64,000 nt of DNA. Origin: Sapria himalayana. Its lineage: Eukaryota > Streptophyta > Magnoliopsida > Malpighiales > Rafflesiaceae. Location of the stretch: positions 366,996-430,995 of the forward strand of contig JAREIK010000374.1 in assembly GCA_029783825.1 (NCBI GenBank). The letters run 5' to 3'. Positions 62,120-64,000 of the stretch are shown here, in pieces; within the stretch, counting starts at the first letter, position 1, and each line of letters opens with the position of its first letter. A model generated the notes under the pieces. It did not search any database. It was not told the origin of the DNA and was given only the letters and a program-made list of their open reading frames with translations. Position numbers and translations under genes: made by a program.

Positions 62120-64000
62120 GACAGATTGATAAATAGATAGATACATAGATTAATAGACAAATTGATAGACACATAGAGTGACATATAGATAAATAGTTAA
62201 ATAGACAAATTAATAGATAAATAAATATATTGATAGATAGATATTTAGGCAAATAGATAGATAAATAGATAGACATATAAATAGATAGATACATAGAAGA
62301 TAGATGGCCAATTAATAGATAGATATATCGATAGTAGATATATAGTTAGATGGACATATAAATAAGTAGATACATAGATTGACATATAATAGGCAGATAC
62401 ATACAATAGATAGATAGATAGAAGATAGATAGACAAATAGATAGACAGAAAGATAGACAAAAAGATAGACAAAAATGATAGATATAGATATGCAGATAGA
62501 CAGATAGACAGATGATTGTAGATAGATATATAGTTAGATATATTGATAGACATATAGACAAATAGAATTTCAGGATCGATGGACAATAGATTGAATCGTT
62601 AGAAAGATAGTTAGACAAAATAGATAGATTGTTAAATAGATTGATAGATGGATATATAGCAAAAAGATACACATACAGATATATAGATAGATATACAAAT
62701 AGATAAACAGATATATATATATATATATAGACATATAGATAGACAAAATGATAGGTAGATAGATAGACATATAGATAGACAGATAGATTGCAAAGAAAAG
62801 ATAGATAGAGAGATAGATAGATAGACAAATATATAGATAAATAGATGTAGGTAGGTAGATAGATATACTGATAGATTGATGATAGATGAAAGATAGACAG
62901 ATAGATAGATATGTAGAAAGATAGACAGATAGATTGATAATTGATATATAGATAGAAGATAGATATATAGATCAATAGATAGATTAAAAGACATACGACT
63001 GATAGATAGATAGATAGGACACATATAGATTAATAGATAAACAGAACAGATATATAGACAGATAGATAGATAGATAATTAGATAGATAGATATATAGACT
63101 GATTCATAGTAGATAGAAAGTTAGATAGATAGACAGATACATAGGTTGATAAATAGACAGATAGATATATAGATAGTTATATGAGAAATAAATAGATAGG
63201 TAGATAGCTAGATAAATAATAGATAGGATAAATAGATAGAAAAACAAATAGATAGATAGATAGATTAATATACAATTTGATAGATAGTTGATAGAGAGAT
63301 TGATAGACAGGTTGATAGATATATAGATAGATTTATAAATAGATGGATAGATTAATTGATAAACAAATAGATAGATTTATAGATATATAGAAAACAGATT
63401 GATTGATTGAGTGATCGATAAACAAATTATAGAAAGAATATAGATAGAAAGATATACATATAGATATATAGATAGATCAATAGATTAAACATAGATAGAT
63501 AAACATATAAATAGACAGAAATATTGATAGATTGATTAATACATATAGAGATATCGATAGATAGACAAATAGAAAGACAAATAGAAATAGAGATATTGAC
63601 ATATAATAAACATATAAAATAAAAAAATATTTAAATAGATAGATTGAAAGATAGACTGATAGATGATAGATACACACATAGATAGCTAGATAGATAAAAA
63701 AAATAGATAGACAAAGATATAGACAAATAGAATGGTTGATAGATAGAACAGACAGACAGACAGATAGATATAGAAAAAAATAGATAAATAGATAGATAGA
63801 TAAACAAATAGGAAAGATATGTAGATAGATAGATAGACAGGAAAGATTAAAGATAAATAGATAGACATAAAAATATATAGATAGATAAATATACAAAAGA
63901 TAGAATGATGATAAATAGACAAATAGATAAACAAATAGATAGAAAAATAGATAGATATAGAAATAGATAGACAAAATAGATATACAAAATATAGGTAGAT
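55780..64000 (+). repeat. GATA-type tetranucleotide satellite, block 4 (8.2 kb, continues past window)
   Basis: The same + strand polarity resumes directly after the CACTA target duplication. It contains (AC)n at 60060-60081 and a short tandem tagtcagagaaaagatagat near 60477-60520. The tail from about 59.9 kb is somewhat more indel-rich: minus-strand frames shift more often. No gene is seen. Confidence 0.95.

Overview
The window is nuclear DNA of a plant, most likely a flowering plant with a large, repeat-rich, AT-rich genome. This rests on the element types: two plant L1-type LINEs with a C-terminal RNase H, a CACTA (En/Spm) DNA transposon whose TNP2 transposase and Ulp1-type second gene both have GT-AG introns, and a fragment of an LTR retrotransposon primed by initiator-Met tRNA. 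No ordinary host gene and no tRNA or rRNA gene was seen. The species cannot be named from the sequence.

Layout: 1-4856, a LINE cut by the window edge at its 5' side (LINE-A), reading right. 4893-17783, the first block of degenerate GATA-type tetranucleotide satellite. 17784-23942, a second and nearly complete LINE of the same family (LINE-B), inserted in the satellite. 23943-36872, satellite. 36873 to about 39322, an LTR-retrotransposon fragment (5' LTR, primer-binding site and leader only). 39323-43510, satellite. 43511-55779, a 12.3-kb CACTA element with matching 13-bp ends and a GAT target duplication, genes on the minus strand. 55780-64000, satellite to the window end. About 38 kb of the 64 kb is satellite, with GATA on the + strand almost throughout.

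The satellite is a nested structure. Marker sequences recur in the same order, with a period of roughly 4.3 to 5.7 kb once LINE-B is subtracted, in three copies (from about 9759, 14099 and 26002). Smaller and apparently younger duplications of about 1.15 kb (6.06/7.21 kb) and 1.27 kb (34.4/35.66 kb) are also present. LINE-B interrupts the second large copy, and the copy continues co-linearly on its far side, so LINE-B is a later insertion. CACTA and the LTR element also landed in the array.

All transposon genes are decayed by stops and frameshifts, so none looks able to act on its own. The many long minus-strand open frames in the satellite, made of Ser, Ile, Tyr and Leu, follow from the repeat: (TCTA)n has no stop in any frame, while (GATA)n on the other strand does. 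They are not annotated as genes.
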